Shown here: positions 1 through 8,055 of the stretch, one piece after another | How the letters are laid out: each line of letters begins with the position of its first letter | How positions within the stretch are numbered: the first letter of the stretch is position 1 | NCBI RefSeq assembly: GCF_014651135.1 | Contig: NZ_BMWH01000008.1 | Span: forward strand, 1-64,000 | Direction of reading: 5' to 3' | Source: Streptomyces echinoruber | GTDB taxonomy: Bacteria; Actinomycetota; Actinomycetes; Streptomycetales; Streptomycetaceae | DNA: 64,000 nucleotides | Notes under the pieces: model-generated | The model's database searches: none | Told to the model about the DNA's origin: nothing | The model's input: the letters and a program-made list of their open reading frames with translations, nothing else | Made by a program: the position numbers and the translations under genes

Positions 1-50
1 CGCGCCGGGCGCGGGCGGGCGGCGGCGCGCCGGGCGCGGGCGGGCGGCGG
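1..50. repeat. 25-bp tandem duplication
   Basis: Two perfect head-to-tail copies of a 25-base GC-only unit occupy 1-25 and 26-50, and a third copy starts and decays after 50. It lies upstream of the first gene and may extend to the left of the window. No function is apparent. Confidence 0.8.
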
Positions 51-140
51 CGCGCCGTGGGCGCCGTACGGCCGGGCCGGCCGCGTGTCGCGGCGGTCGG
101 CCCGGAGGGATCGGCGCCGGCGGGGCTAGCGTCGGTCGGG

Positions 141-854
141 ATGGTCGGCCGGGAGCGGTGGGAGGACAGGGTGGCGGAGCGAGGGGAGCGGGCGGTGCCG
201 GACTCCGTCCTGACGCGGATCGGGCAGGTGGTGATGCTGCATCACGCGGGGGACCGCGAGGAGGCCCGCGGCCGTCTGCTCGACCTGTGGGCGGAGATCG
301 GCGAGGACGGCGACCCGCTGCACCGCTGCACCCTGGCCCACTACCTGGCCGACACCCAGGACGATCCGGCGGACGAACTCGCCTGGGACCTCAGAGCGTT
401 GTCGGCGGCGCAGGAACTCGCCGCCGCCGTCGGCGAGGCGGGCTTCTGCGAGGCGGGCTTCTGCGAGGGGGCTTCCGGCGAGGCGGGACCCGGTGAGGCG
501 GGACCTGGTGAGGCGGCTTCCGGTGAGGCGGGACCTGGTGAGGCGGCTTCCGGTGAGGCGGGACCTGGTGAGGCGGCTTCCGGTGAGGCGGAGGCCGGGT
601 CCGCGCGTGCCCTGCAGGTCCGCGCCCTCTACCCCTCCCTGCACCTCAACCTCGCCGCCGACTACGTGAAGCTGGGGCGCCGCGAGGCCGCCCGCCTCCA
701 CCTGCGGCGGGCCCGCGGCGCCGCCGGCGCCCTCGCCGACGACGGCTACGGCGAGGGCGTGCGCGCGGCGATCCACCGCCTGGCCCTCCGCCTCGGCGAG
801 GAGGACGTCACCGGGGACGACGGGCCGTGGGGACCGCCCCGGCAGGAGCCCTGA
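141..854 (+). CDS. TPR-like cytoplasmic protein with internal low-complexity repeat
   Basis: A soluble protein of about 237 residues. The N-terminal half (VVMLHHAGDREEARGRLLDL) and the C-terminal half (SLHLNLAADYVKLGRREAAR) both look like degenerate tetratricopeptide helices, as in a conserved Streptomyces protein family with no known job. Between them, residues ~98-150 are a Gly/Glu/Ala-rich insert built from GEAGP and GEAAS units. The ATG at 141 is preferred over the GTG at 57 because the conserved-looking region starts soon after it and the upstream stretch resembles non-coding repeat. The partner of the TPR fold is unknown. The next gene is convergent and probably unrelated. Confidence 0.7.
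   Translation: MVGRERWEDRVAERGERAVPDSVLTRIGQVVMLHHAGDREEARGRLLDLWAEIGEDGDPLHRCTLAHYLADTQDDPADELAWDLRALSAAQELAAAVGEAGFCEAGFCEGASGEAGPGEAGPGEAASGEAGPGEAASGEAGPGEAASGEAEAGSARALQVRALYPSLHLNLAADYVKLGRREAARLHLRRARGAAGALADDGYGEGVRAAIHRLALRLGEEDVTGDDGPWGPPRQEP
433..590 (+). repeat. In-frame 15/30-bp tandem repeat inside the TPR-like gene
   Basis: Three perfect 30-base copies lie at 491-520, 521-550 and 551-580, flanked by decayed 15-base half units from about 433 and up to 590. The unit is a multiple of three, so it encodes repeated GEAGP-GEAAS decapeptides without breaking the frame. Perfect copy identity suggests recent slippage or unequal crossing-over. Copy number probably varies between strains. 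Confidence 0.9.
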
Positions 855-965
855 GGACGGCCGTCGGACGTGCATGCGCACGCGCATATGCGCATACGCG
901 CATATGCGGCCGCGCCGGCCGCCCGGGTGCGGGGCGGCCGGCGCGGCCCGTGCGGGGAGCCGGCG

Positions 966-1736
966 TCAGCAGTAGAGGTTGCCGCCGGGGTCGACGCCGA
1001 GGATGGCGGCGAACCGCTGGTAGGTGCTCACCCGGCTCTGCACCTGCGCCGGGTTCCTGCCGTCGCACTCCAGGGAGCCGTTGATGGAGCGGATGGTCTG
1101 GCCGAAGCCGGCCTGGTTCACCATGGCGTTGTGCGGGGTCATCGTGCCGGGGCCGGACTGGGTGTTCCAGTACCACAGGCCGGTGCGCCAGGCCACCGCC
1201 GCGTCGTTCTGCACCAGCCAGGGGTTGTTCAGCAGGTCGATGCCGAGGGCGTCGCCGGCGGCCTTGTAGTTGAAGTTCCAGCTGAGCTGGATGGGGCCGC
1301 GCCCGTAGTAGGCCGCCTGGCCCGCCGGGCAGCCGTAGGGCTGGCTCCAGTCGCAGTACGTCGGGTAGTTGGCGGTGTTCTGCTCCACGACGTACACCAG
1401 GCCGCCGGTCTCGTGGCTGACGTTGGCGAGGAAGGCGGCGGCCTCCTGCTTGCGCACGGTGTCGCTGCCGGTGTTCGCGAAGCCCGGGTAGGAGCTGAGG
1501 GCCTGGACGAGGCCGCTGTAGGTGTAGAAGCCGTTCCGGTTCGGGAACATCTGGTTGAACTGCGCCTCGCTGACCACGAAGCCGGAGGCCGCGACCCGTC
1601 CGGCGGCGGCCTGGGCGGGGGTGGGAGCGGGGGCGGTGGTCAGCACGGCGGCGAAGAGGGCGACGAGCACGGCACCCACCGCACGGCGGCGGGGCGAGGG
1701 GCGTCGGGTCAAGAGCCGTCTGATGCGCGAGGACAT
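966..1736 (-). CDS. Secreted family 19 glycoside hydrolase (chitinase)
   Basis: Encodes a 256-residue endo-chitinase that cleaves beta-1,4-GlcNAc polymers outside the cell. Residues 1-44 are a signal peptide with several arginines, a hydrophobic core and an AQA cleavage site. The rest is a GH19 catalytic domain: SHETGG carries the likely general acid E109, VVEQN the second candidate Glu E118, and YYGRGPIQLSWNFNY is the GH19 signature. No carbohydrate-binding module is present, so it is a catalytic-domain-only type. The ATG at 1736 is chosen because it starts directly before the signal peptide; the upstream extension reads as non-coding. A DasR-type operator lies about 150 bp upstream, implying control by N-acetylglucosamine metabolism. 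Confidence 0.93.
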   Translation of the reverse strand: MSSRIRRLLTRRPSPRRRAVGAVLVALFAAVLTTAPAPTPAQAAAGRVAASGFVVSEAQFNQMFPNRNGFYTYSGLVQALSSYPGFANTGSDTVRKQEAAAFLANVSHETGGLVYVVEQNTANYPTYCDWSQPYGCPAGQAAYYGRGPIQLSWNFNYKAAGDALGIDLLNNPWLVQNDAAVAWRTGLWYWNTQSGPGTMTPHNAMVNQAGFGQTIRSINGSLECDGRNPAQVQSRVSTYQRFAAILGVDPGGNLYC

Positions 1737-1885
1737 CGCGGACGTCACTCCTTGGTCGTGTCGTTGAGTGGGGGGTGGTGTGCCCGGGCGCCCGCGGGCG
1801 GGCCCGGATGGGGCGCATGTGGGCATGCGCATGCCAAGCAGGAGGCCGACGGCCCCGAAACCGGGGGAGTCGGGTGTCGGCCGCG

Positions 1886-1901
1886 CTAGGTCTAGACCAT
1901 G
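1886..1901. promoter_or_regulatory. DasR-responsive element (dre)-like operator
   Basis: The core GGTCTAGACC at 1889-1898 is a perfect 10-bp palindrome and matches the known dre core (TGGTCTAGACCA) of the GntR-family regulator DasR, which represses chitinase and GlcNAc-uptake genes in Streptomyces. It sits about 150 bp upstream of the chitinase start. One flanking base departs from the consensus, so affinity may be intermediate. Confidence 0.8.
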
Positions 1902-2311
1902 GCAGGCGGCTTCCGGAACAGTCAACTCCGGTGGCGCGAAAGCCGCTTCGTGGCCAGGACCGTACGCCCGGATCCGGCCGCGCCGCACGGCGCCCGCTCA
2001 GCGGTCCGTGTGGCGGTCGGCGCCTTGCCGAGCGAGGTGGCGTGCCAGGGGTTGCGGATGCCCTCGGCGCTGCGCAACTGCAGGTGCTGGGTGCCCTGCA
2101 CGGTCGGCACCAGCGGCACGTCGGTGCCGTGCGGGACGCGGCGACGGCGGGCAGGCCGCCGCGTTCCGCCCCCCGTGCCGAGCGGCTCGTCGTGGAGCAG
2201 GTCCGCCGGTTCGCGAGCGGACGGACGCCGCTCCACCCCGTGGCGCGGGACCGGCCTCCGCGCGGCCGCCGGCCCGGGCGTCCCGAGCCGCCGCCGTCCC
2301 CTCCCGGTCCC
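1902..2311. other. Gene-poor stretch between chitinase operator and lipoprotein gene
   Basis: About 400 bp with no convincing gene. Open frames exist on both strands but they are Arg/Ala/Pro-rich shadows. A minus-strand segment around 2000-2130 has slightly more protein-like composition (GTQHLQLRSAEGIRNPWHA) and could be a decayed fragment, but no start, ribosome-binding site or family supports it. Confidence 0.4.
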
Positions 2312-2827
2312 TCAACGCCCGTACACCTGCTCGCAGATGACCGCCTCCGGGCTGCCGGGGCGCCAGCCGCCGTAGCGCTTGCCGAGGCCGCACACGCCGG
2401 CGTCGCCGGGGAGGTTCCCGGGGGCCGGCGGGCGTGGGCCCGGGGTGCGGCCGTGGGGCCGGTCGTGGGGCCGGCCGTGGTGGGGCGGCCGCGGACGGGC
2501 GTGCGGATGCGGTCGCCGGTACGGCCGGGGGTGGGGGTGCGGGGGCGGCGGGGCGGTGCGGCGGGCCGCCGGAGGGCCGGCCGGCGGCGCGGGCCGGGGG
2601 GAGCCGACGCGTTCCAGGGCCTCGCGGGCCGGTGCCTGCGCCAGGCGCGGTCCGCCGGTGCCGTCCGGGCCGGTCCGGGAGGGTGACGACGGGGCGGGCG
2701 AGGGTGCCGGGGAGCCGGGCAGGGGCGGCCGTTGGACCGTCGTGCAGCCGGAGAGGCCACAGAGGGCCGCCGCGGCCACGGCGATCAGGAGCGCTGCGGC
2801 GGTCGTCGTTCGATGCACCCGCGTCAC
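2312..2827 (-). CDS. Small proline/histidine-rich lipoprotein
   Basis: A predicted 171-residue exported lipoprotein. A GTG start at 2827 is followed by a short basic region, an Ala/Leu hydrophobic stretch and a lipobox LSGC with the acylated cysteine at residue 28. The mature part begins with a Ser/Pro linker, then a long Pro/His/Arg-rich low-complexity tract, and ends in a conserved-looking tail (GVCGLGKRYGGWRPGSPEAV) with two cysteines that may pair. The tail resembles C-termini of small secreted Streptomyces proteins; no enzymatic motif is seen. The low-complexity middle makes exact length less sure than the ends. Confidence 0.65.
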   Translation of the reverse strand: MTRVHRTTTAAALLIAVAAAALCGLSGCTTVQRPPLPGSPAPSPAPSSPSRTGPDGTGGPRLAQAPAREALERVGSPRPAPPAGPPAARRTAPPPPHPHPRPYRRPHPHARPRPPHHGRPHDRPHGRTPGPRPPAPGNLPGDAGVCGLGKRYGGWRPGSPEAVICEQVYGR

Positions 2828-2949
2828 TCTGCCGCCTCCGCGGTGCCGGGGTGCGGCGGACGGCGGAAGAACGCCCCGCACGGGTGATCTCCGTGCCCGT
2901 ACGGCGGGCCCGGGCCCGGCGGGGCCGACGGCGTCGGTCGCCGGTGACG

Positions 2950-3462
2950 TCAGTCGCCGGTGGCGCCGTCGAGGCGTTCGCGGATCAGGTCGGCGTGGCC
3001 GTTGTGCCGCGCGTACTCCTCGATCATGTGGGTGTAGATCCACCGCAGGGTGAACGGCTCGCCGGTGGACCGGCTCCTGCCCCGGGAGAGGTCGTCCAGG
3101 GCGAGGCCGGCCGCGTTGTGCCGGGCGTGCCCGATCTCGGTCTGCCAGGTGGTGTACGCGTCCTGCCAGGTGTCGGCCCCGGTGACGTGGAAGTCGCCGT
3201 CCGGGTCGGCGTCGCTGCTGTAGACGGGGCCGGGGTCGTCGCCGGTGAGCACCTTGCGGAACCAGTGGCGCTCCACCTCCGCCATGTGCCGCACCAGGCC
3301 CATGAGGGAGAGCGGGGACGGTTCGACGGCGGCGGTGCGCAACTGCTCGTCGGTGAGGCCCTCGCACTTCCAGGCCAGGGTCTGCCGGTGGTACTCCAGC
3401 CAGCCCTCCAGCATGGTGCGTTCGTCGGCGTTCAGGGCGGGTTCGCGGCGCTCGGTCGTCAT
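2950..3462 (-). CDS. DinB family (DUF664-type) protein
   Basis: A 170-residue four-helix-bundle protein of the DinB/DUF664 superfamily. Typical features are the opening helix (MLEGWLEYHRQTLAWKCEGL), MGLVRHMAEVERHWF with the first metal-binding histidine, and the closing helix YTHMIEEYARHNGHADLIRE with the remaining histidines. Members often act as mycothiol- or bacillithiol-dependent transferases or metal-dependent enzymes of unknown substrate. It is a single gene, with no operon partner closer than the TetR gene across a 44-bp gap. Confidence 0.85.
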   Translation of the reverse strand: MTTERREPALNADERTMLEGWLEYHRQTLAWKCEGLTDEQLRTAAVEPSPLSLMGLVRHMAEVERHWFRKVLTGDDPGPVYSSDADPDGDFHVTGADTWQDAYTTWQTEIGHARHNAAGLALDDLSRGRSRSTGEPFTLRWIYTHMIEEYARHNGHADLIRERLDGATGD

Positions 3463-3506
3463 CCCCGCATCCTTCCCCGGTCCGCCCCGCGGCCGCCAGG
3501 CGTTTT

Positions 3507-4106
3507 TCAGCGGCCCGTCCGCCCCGTCATCGCCTCCAGCAGTTCCCGCAGACTCGCCCGCACCTGCTCCGGGCTCGGCACCTCGGCGTGGAACGACCCG
3601 GCCACGCAGGCGAACATCAGCCCCTCCGCCCAGGCCACGAGCGACAGCACGTGCCGGGCGGGGTCGGTGGAGCCCAGCGCCGTGACCAGGGCGGTGAGCC
3701 GGTCGCGGAAGCGGGCGCCCGCGGTGTCGTAGTACGCCCGCAGCTCGGGCCGGCGCGTGGCCTCCAGGGCGAGTTCGTAGCGGGCGCGGGTCAGGTCGCG
3801 GTTGCGGGTGAGCGCGCGGTGCGTCGCCAGCGCCAGGGCGTCGGCGAGTCCTTCGAGGCCGTCGCGCGGGTCCGGCATCTCCTCCGGCGACAGGACTCTG
3901 GCCTCCCGGTCGGCGAGCCGCCGCACCGCCAGCTCCAGCAGGGCCTGGCGGGTGCGCGCCACGTTCGAGGTGGAGCCCTGCGGGAGTCCGGCCGCCTCGT
4001 CGACCGCCCGGTGCGTCAGGCCGCGCAGGCCCCGTTCGGCGAGCAGGGCGAGGGCGGTGTCGGCGACGAGGTCGGCGCGGGAGGTGCCGGTGGTGCGTGC
4101 GGCCAT
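3507..4106 (-). CDS. TetR family transcriptional regulator
   Basis: A 199-residue repressor. Residues ~5-55 form the TetR helix-turn-helix (LLAERGLRGLTHRAVDEAAG then a recognition helix), followed by an all-helical ligand domain. The ATG at 4106 faces the FAD monooxygenase gene, and the 96-bp gap holds two copies of the same 14-bp palindrome. Inference: it represses itself and the monooxygenase and is released by the monooxygenase substrate or a related aromatic molecule. Confidence 0.9.
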   Translation of the reverse strand: MAARTTGTSRADLVADTALALLAERGLRGLTHRAVDEAAGLPQGSTSNVARTRQALLELAVRRLADREARVLSPEEMPDPRDGLEGLADALALATHRALTRNRDLTRARYELALEATRRPELRAYYDTAGARFRDRLTALVTALGSTDPARHVLSLVAWAEGLMFACVAGSFHAEVPSPEQVRASLRELLEAMTGRTGR

Positions 4107-4127
4107 GGACAGCAACCTACCCCGGTC

Positions 4128-4174
4128 ACTACATCCGTAGTACAGTCGGCGCATCGGAACACTACGGCTGTAGT
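4128..4174. promoter_or_regulatory. Paired TetR-type operators ACTAC-N4-GTAGT
   Basis: Two perfect palindromes, ACTACATCCGTAGT at 4128-4141 and ACTACGGCTGTAGT at 4161-4174, lie between the divergent regulator and monooxygenase starts. Their centres are 33 bp apart, about three helical turns, so two dimers would bind the same face of the DNA. Identical half sites with different spacers argue for selected protein contacts. Confidence 0.85.
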
Positions 4175-4202
4175 GGGCGGTCGGCGGGCACCGGGAGGAG
4201 CC

Positions 4203-5390
4203 ATGGCGCAGTCGTCGCGCGCCGTCGTCATCGGCGGCGGCATCGGAGGTCTGACCGCGGCCGCGGCCCTGCACCGGCGCGGCTGGCAGGTCACCGTGCT
4301 GGAGCGGGCCCGCTCCCTGGAACCGGTCGGCGCGGCCGTCTCGCTCGCCCCCAACGCCCTGCGCGCGCTGGACGTCATCGGCGCCGGCGACGAGATCCGC
4401 GGCCTGGCCGCCTGGCAGGGCGAGGGCGGGGTGCGCACCCCGCGCGGGCGGTGGCTGGCCCGCACCGACGCACGCGCCGCCGCCGAGCGGTTCGGCGGAC
4501 CGCTCGTCCTGCTGCACCGGGCCACCCTGATCGCCGCCCTCGCCGCCCGCCTGCCGGACGGCGCCGTGCGCACCGGCGCCCCGGCCGCCCTGGCCGACCC
4601 CGGCGGCGCCGGCCGGCCCGCCCGCGTCACCACACCGGCCGGCGAACTGACGGCGGACCTGGTGGTGGCGGCCGACGGCGTCCGCTCCGCCGTCCGCCGA
4701 ACCCTGTTCCCGGACCACCCCGGCACCGTGTACTCCGGCTTCACCACCTGGCGGCTCGTCCTGCCCGCGCCCGGCGCCGGCTTCGCGCCGCACGAGACGT
4801 GGGGGAGGGGCCGCCTGTGGGGCACGCAGCCGCTGAAGGACGGCCGCCTCTACGCCTACGCCGCCGCCGTCACCCCGGCCGGCGGGCGCGCCCCCGACGA
4901 CGAACGGGCCGAACTGGTGCGGCTGTTCGGCTCCTGGCACACCCCGATCCCGGACATCCTGGCCGCCGCCCGCCCCGAGGACGTGCTGCGGCACGACGTG
5001 CACCACATCGCCGTACCGCTGCCCGCCTTCCACCGCGGCCGCACCGCCCTGCTCGGCGACGCGGCGCACGCCATGCCGCCCACGCTCGGCCAGGGCGGCA
5101 ACCAGGCCGTCGAGGACGCGGTGGTGCTCGCCCACCACGCCGCCCCGCACGCCCCGGACCTGCCCGCCTACACCGCCGCCCGGCTGCCCCGCACCACCGG
5201 CATCACCCGGCAGGCGGTACGGATCGCGCGCCTGAACCTCCTGCGCGACCCGGTCGGCGTCACCGTGCGCGACGCCGCCCTCGCCGCCCTCTCCAGGGCC
5301 GCGCCCGGACTGCTGCTGCGCGGCTTCGACGGGATCGCCGACTGGCGGCCGCCGGTCCGGGCCGCCGCACAGGGGTGCGGCCGGGTGTGA
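4203..5390 (+). CDS. FAD-dependent monooxygenase (salicylate/kynurenine hydroxylase type)
   Basis: A 395-residue class A flavoprotein monooxygenase that would hydroxylate a small aromatic or alicyclic substrate using NAD(P)H and oxygen. Visible motifs: the FAD dinucleotide fold VVIGGGIGGL at residues 8-17, the DG motif in VVAADGVRS, and the second FAD-binding motif GDAAHAMPPTLGQGGNQAVEDA. The start ATG at 4203 has a good GGAGG site just upstream. Substrate cannot be read from the sequence. It is divergent from, and probably controlled by, the neighbouring TetR protein. Confidence 0.9.
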   Translation: MAQSSRAVVIGGGIGGLTAAAALHRRGWQVTVLERARSLEPVGAAVSLAPNALRALDVIGAGDEIRGLAAWQGEGGVRTPRGRWLARTDARAAAERFGGPLVLLHRATLIAALAARLPDGAVRTGAPAALADPGGAGRPARVTTPAGELTADLVVAADGVRSAVRRTLFPDHPGTVYSGFTTWRLVLPAPGAGFAPHETWGRGRLWGTQPLKDGRLYAYAAAVTPAGGRAPDDERAELVRLFGSWHTPIPDILAAARPEDVLRHDVHHIAVPLPAFHRGRTALLGDAAHAMPPTLGQGGNQAVEDAVVLAHHAAPHAPDLPAYTAARLPRTTGITRQAVRIARLNLLRDPVGVTVRDAALAALSRAAPGLLLRGFDGIADWRPPVRAAAQGCGRV

Positions 5391-5454
5391 GCGACGCCGT
5401 ATGCTGCCGGGCACGGGCAGGATCGTCGGGCAGGAGCGTGGGGAGGCACAGGTC

Positions 5455-6369
5455 GTGAAGGTCGGCTGCATCGGACTCGGCGACATCGCGCAGAAGGCGT
5501 ACCTGCCGGTGCTCGGCACGCTGCCGGACGTGGAACTGCACCTGCACACCCGCACCCCCGCCACCCTCGCCCGCGTCGGCGACGCCCTGCACCTGCCCGC
5601 CGGGCAGCGGCACACCGGCCTCGACGGCCTGCTCGCCCAGGGCCTGGACGCCGCGTTCGTGCACGCCCCCACCCCCGCCCACCCGGAGGTCGTCACCCGG
5701 CTGCTCCAGGCGGGCGTGCCGGTGTACGTCGACAAGCCGCTGGCGTACCACCTCGCCGACTCCGAGCGGCTGGTGGCGCTCGCCGAGGAGCGCGGGGTGT
5801 CGCTCGCGGTCGGCTTCAACCGGCGTCACGCCCCCGGCTACGCGCAGTGCGCCGAGCACCCGCGCGAGCTGATCCTGATGCAGAAGAACCGCATAGGGCT
5901 GCCCGAGGACCCGCGGACGATGATCCTCGACGACTTCGTCCACGTCGTGGACACGCTGCGCTTCCTGGTGCCCGGCCAGGTCGACGACGTGACCGTGCAC
6001 GCGCGCGTGCGGGACGGGCTGCTGCACCACGTGGTGCTGCAGCTCGCCGGGGACGGCTTCACCGCGATCGGCGTGATGAACCGGCTCAGCGGCTCCGCCG
6101 AGGAGGTCCTCGAGGTGTCCGGGCAGGACAGCAAACGGCAGGTCGTCAACCTCGCCGAGGTGATCGACCACAAGGGCCAGCCGACCGTGCGGCGGCGCGG
6201 CGACTGGGTGCCGGTGGCCCGACAGCGCGGCATCGAGCAGGCGGTGCTGGCCTTCCTCGACGCCGTGCGCGCGGGCAAGCTGCTCAGCGCCCGGGACGCA
6301 CTGGCGACCCATGAGCTGTGCGAGCGGGTGGTACGCGAGGTGCTGCGGCACTCCGGCCCGGCCGCCTGA
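5455..6369 (+). CDS. Gfo/Idh/MocA family NAD(P)-dependent oxidoreductase
   Basis: About 304 residues. The N-terminal Rossmann fold begins KVGCIGLGDIAQKAYLP, and VDKPLAY is the family's (E/D)KP motif that contributes the catalytic lysine. These enzymes oxidise or reduce sugars, inositols and related polyols; the substrate here is unknown. The GTG at 5455 is chosen because GGGGAGG lies just upstream and the Rossmann fold follows at once; an upstream ATG at 5401 would add 18 residues without similarity. Its 3' end overlaps the convergent Lnt gene by 86 bp of coding sequence. Confidence 0.88.
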   Translation: MKVGCIGLGDIAQKAYLPVLGTLPDVELHLHTRTPATLARVGDALHLPAGQRHTGLDGLLAQGLDAAFVHAPTPAHPEVVTRLLQAGVPVYVDKPLAYHLADSERLVALAEERGVSLAVGFNRRHAPGYAQCAEHPRELILMQKNRIGLPEDPRTMILDDFVHVVDTLRFLVPGQVDDVTVHARVRDGLLHHVVLQLAGDGFTAIGVMNRLSGSAEEVLEVSGQDSKRQVVNLAEVIDHKGQPTVRRRGDWVPVARQRGIEQAVLAFLDAVRAGKLLSARDALATHELCERVVREVLRHSGPAA

Positions 6370-7879
6370 GCACCCGCAGCGCCTCGACCGCGCAGGTCAG
6401 GCCCAGCACCAGCAGCGCCGCGTGCACCGCCCAGTCGCCGAGGCGGACGTAGAGCGTGCTGCCGTGCGCGAGCGGCACGTCGAAGACCCGCGCTGTGTGG
6501 GCGTCCGTGCCGATCCAGGAGCCGACGCGCTCACCGTCCGGCCCGTACACCGCGGAGACGCCGGTCAGCGTCGCGTGCACCATGGGTCGGCCGGTCTCGG
6601 CGGCGCGCAGCGCGGCCAGCGAGGCGTGCTGCGCGGGCGCCCAGCTGTGCTGGAACGTCGAGGTCGACGACTGCGCCAGCAGCACCTGGGCGCCGTCCCG
6701 CGCCAGGTGGCGGCTCATGTCGGGGAACGCGGACTCGAAGCACACCATCGGGCCGATGCGCAGACCGCGGCCGGCGTCCATCACGACCTGGTGCGTGCCG
6801 CGCCGCCGGTCCTCGCCCGCCGCCTTGCCGACGGCGGTCGCCCAGCCGAGCAGGGAGCGGGCCGGTATGTACTCGCCGAACGGCACGAGCCGCATCTTGT
6901 CGTAGCGGTCGCCGGTCGGGCCGTCGGGGCCGATCAGCACCGAGCTCTTGTAGATGCCGGGCCGGTCCGAGCGGCGGGCGTCCACGTTCACCAGCAGGTC
7001 GGCGCCGACCGCGCGGGACAGCGCCGCGAGCCGCCGGGCCAGGTCGGGCCGGTCGCCCAGGTCGTGGCCGACGCTGCTCTCGCCCCACACCACCAGGTCC
7101 GGGTGCCGGCCGGCGAGCCGGCGGGTGAGCCGCTCCTGAAGGGCGAAGCGGTGCTCGGCGCTGTCCGCGCCGGCCACGACGCCGGGCTGCACGACGGCGA
7201 TGCGCACCTGCCCGGCGGGCGCGGGACGCGGCGCCCAGGTCCAGGCGGCCGAGGCCGCGGCGGCGGTGGCCGCGAGCCCGGCCACGGCCGGCAGCCGCGC
7301 GGAGCGGACGGCGACGAGCACCGCGACCGCGACGTTCACGGCCACCAGCAGGAAGCTCACCAGCCACACCCCGCCCACCGAGGCCAGCCGCAGCGCCGGC
7401 GCCACCTGCCACTGGGTGGCGCCCAGCATGCCCCACGGCCCGCCCAGGCCCTGCCAGGAGCGGACCAGCTCCACCGCCAGCCAGCCCGAGGGCAGCACCA
7501 CGAGGGCGGCCGCGCACCGGCCCGGTGAGGGCGAGCCGCCCAGGAAGCGGCGCACCAGCCAGCCCCACGGCGCCCACAGCACGCCCAGCAGGGCCGCGAG
7601 GACGACGGTGAACACGTTCAGACTCGGCAGCAGCCAGTGGTGCACCGCCAGCATGAAGCCCAGGCCGCCGCACCAGCCGTCGCAGGCCGCCCGCCGCCCG
7701 GTGGGAGCCGTACGGGCGAGCAGGATCCACGGCACGAGCACGACGGGGGCCAGCCACCACAGCGACGGCGCGGGGAACGCGAGCGTCGGCAGCGCGCCCG
7801 CCGCCGCGGCGACGGCCGAGCGCCGCCACGGGGAGGCGAGCAGCCGGCCGGTGGTCCCGGTGATCCCGGTGGTCCTCAT
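6284..7879 (-). CDS. lnt: Apolipoprotein N-acyltransferase
   Basis: A 531-residue membrane enzyme that adds the third acyl chain to the N-terminal cysteine of lipoproteins. About seven membrane helices fill residues 20-220, then a periplasmic-side nitrilase domain follows. The catalytic triad can be read: E267 in VVWGESS, K328 in YDKMRLVPFGEYIP and C380 in PMVCFESAFP. An additional membrane helix closes the nitrilase domain, followed by a Pro/Arg-rich tail. ATG at 7879 has a strong GGGAGG site. Streptomycetes usually carry more than one Lnt homologue, so this may be one paralogue. Confidence 0.92.
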   Translation of the reverse strand: MRTTGITGTTGRLLASPWRRSAVAAAAGALPTLAFPAPSLWWLAPVVLVPWILLARTAPTGRRAACDGWCGGLGFMLAVHHWLLPSLNVFTVVLAALLGVLWAPWGWLVRRFLGGSPSPGRCAAALVVLPSGWLAVELVRSWQGLGGPWGMLGATQWQVAPALRLASVGGVWLVSFLLVAVNVAVAVLVAVRSARLPAVAGLAATAAAASAAWTWAPRPAPAGQVRIAVVQPGVVAGADSAEHRFALQERLTRRLAGRHPDLVVWGESSVGHDLGDRPDLARRLAALSRAVGADLLVNVDARRSDRPGIYKSSVLIGPDGPTGDRYDKMRLVPFGEYIPARSLLGWATAVGKAAGEDRRRGTHQVVMDAGRGLRIGPMVCFESAFPDMSRHLARDGAQVLLAQSSTSTFQHSWAPAQHASLAALRAAETGRPMVHATLTGVSAVYGPDGERVGSWIGTDAHTARVFDVPLAHGSTLYVRLGDWAVHAALLVLGLTCAVEALRVLRRPGRSAAAPRVPPARTAHGSPVRPGR

Positions 7880-7974
7880 ACGACGCCTCCCTGCCCCGTA
7901 CTGCCTCCAGTGTGCGGGTCTGCGTGCGATCTCGAACAGAGGGCCTGGGTTTCACCGATCACGGTGGGTCAGTG

Positions 7975-8014
7975 CCCGGTGGGGCGCGAGATATCCCGGT
8001 GGGGCGCGAGATAT
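7975..8014. repeat. 20-bp perfect tandem repeat in the DUF4291 leader
   Basis: CCCGGTGGGGCGCGAGATAT occurs twice head to tail at 7975-7994 and 7995-8014, some 40 bp upstream of the DUF4291 start. Each copy carries an AT-containing GAGATAT end, unusual for this DNA, so the repeat could be a duplicated -10 region or a two-site operator. Confidence 0.85.
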
Positions 8015-8055
8015 TCGCTGGTCCCCCGTGGCGGCCGCGTTCCACCCTGGGCGGC

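Noticed and set aside
1922..2236. 104-codon minus-strand frame as a gene
   Set aside because: No ribosome-binding site, no family and poor codon bias; at best a remnant.
808..2760. Long open frame on the minus strand (650 codons)
   Set aside because: It is Arg/Pro-rich, crosses the chitinase gene in another frame and shows no domain; a GC-rich shadow.
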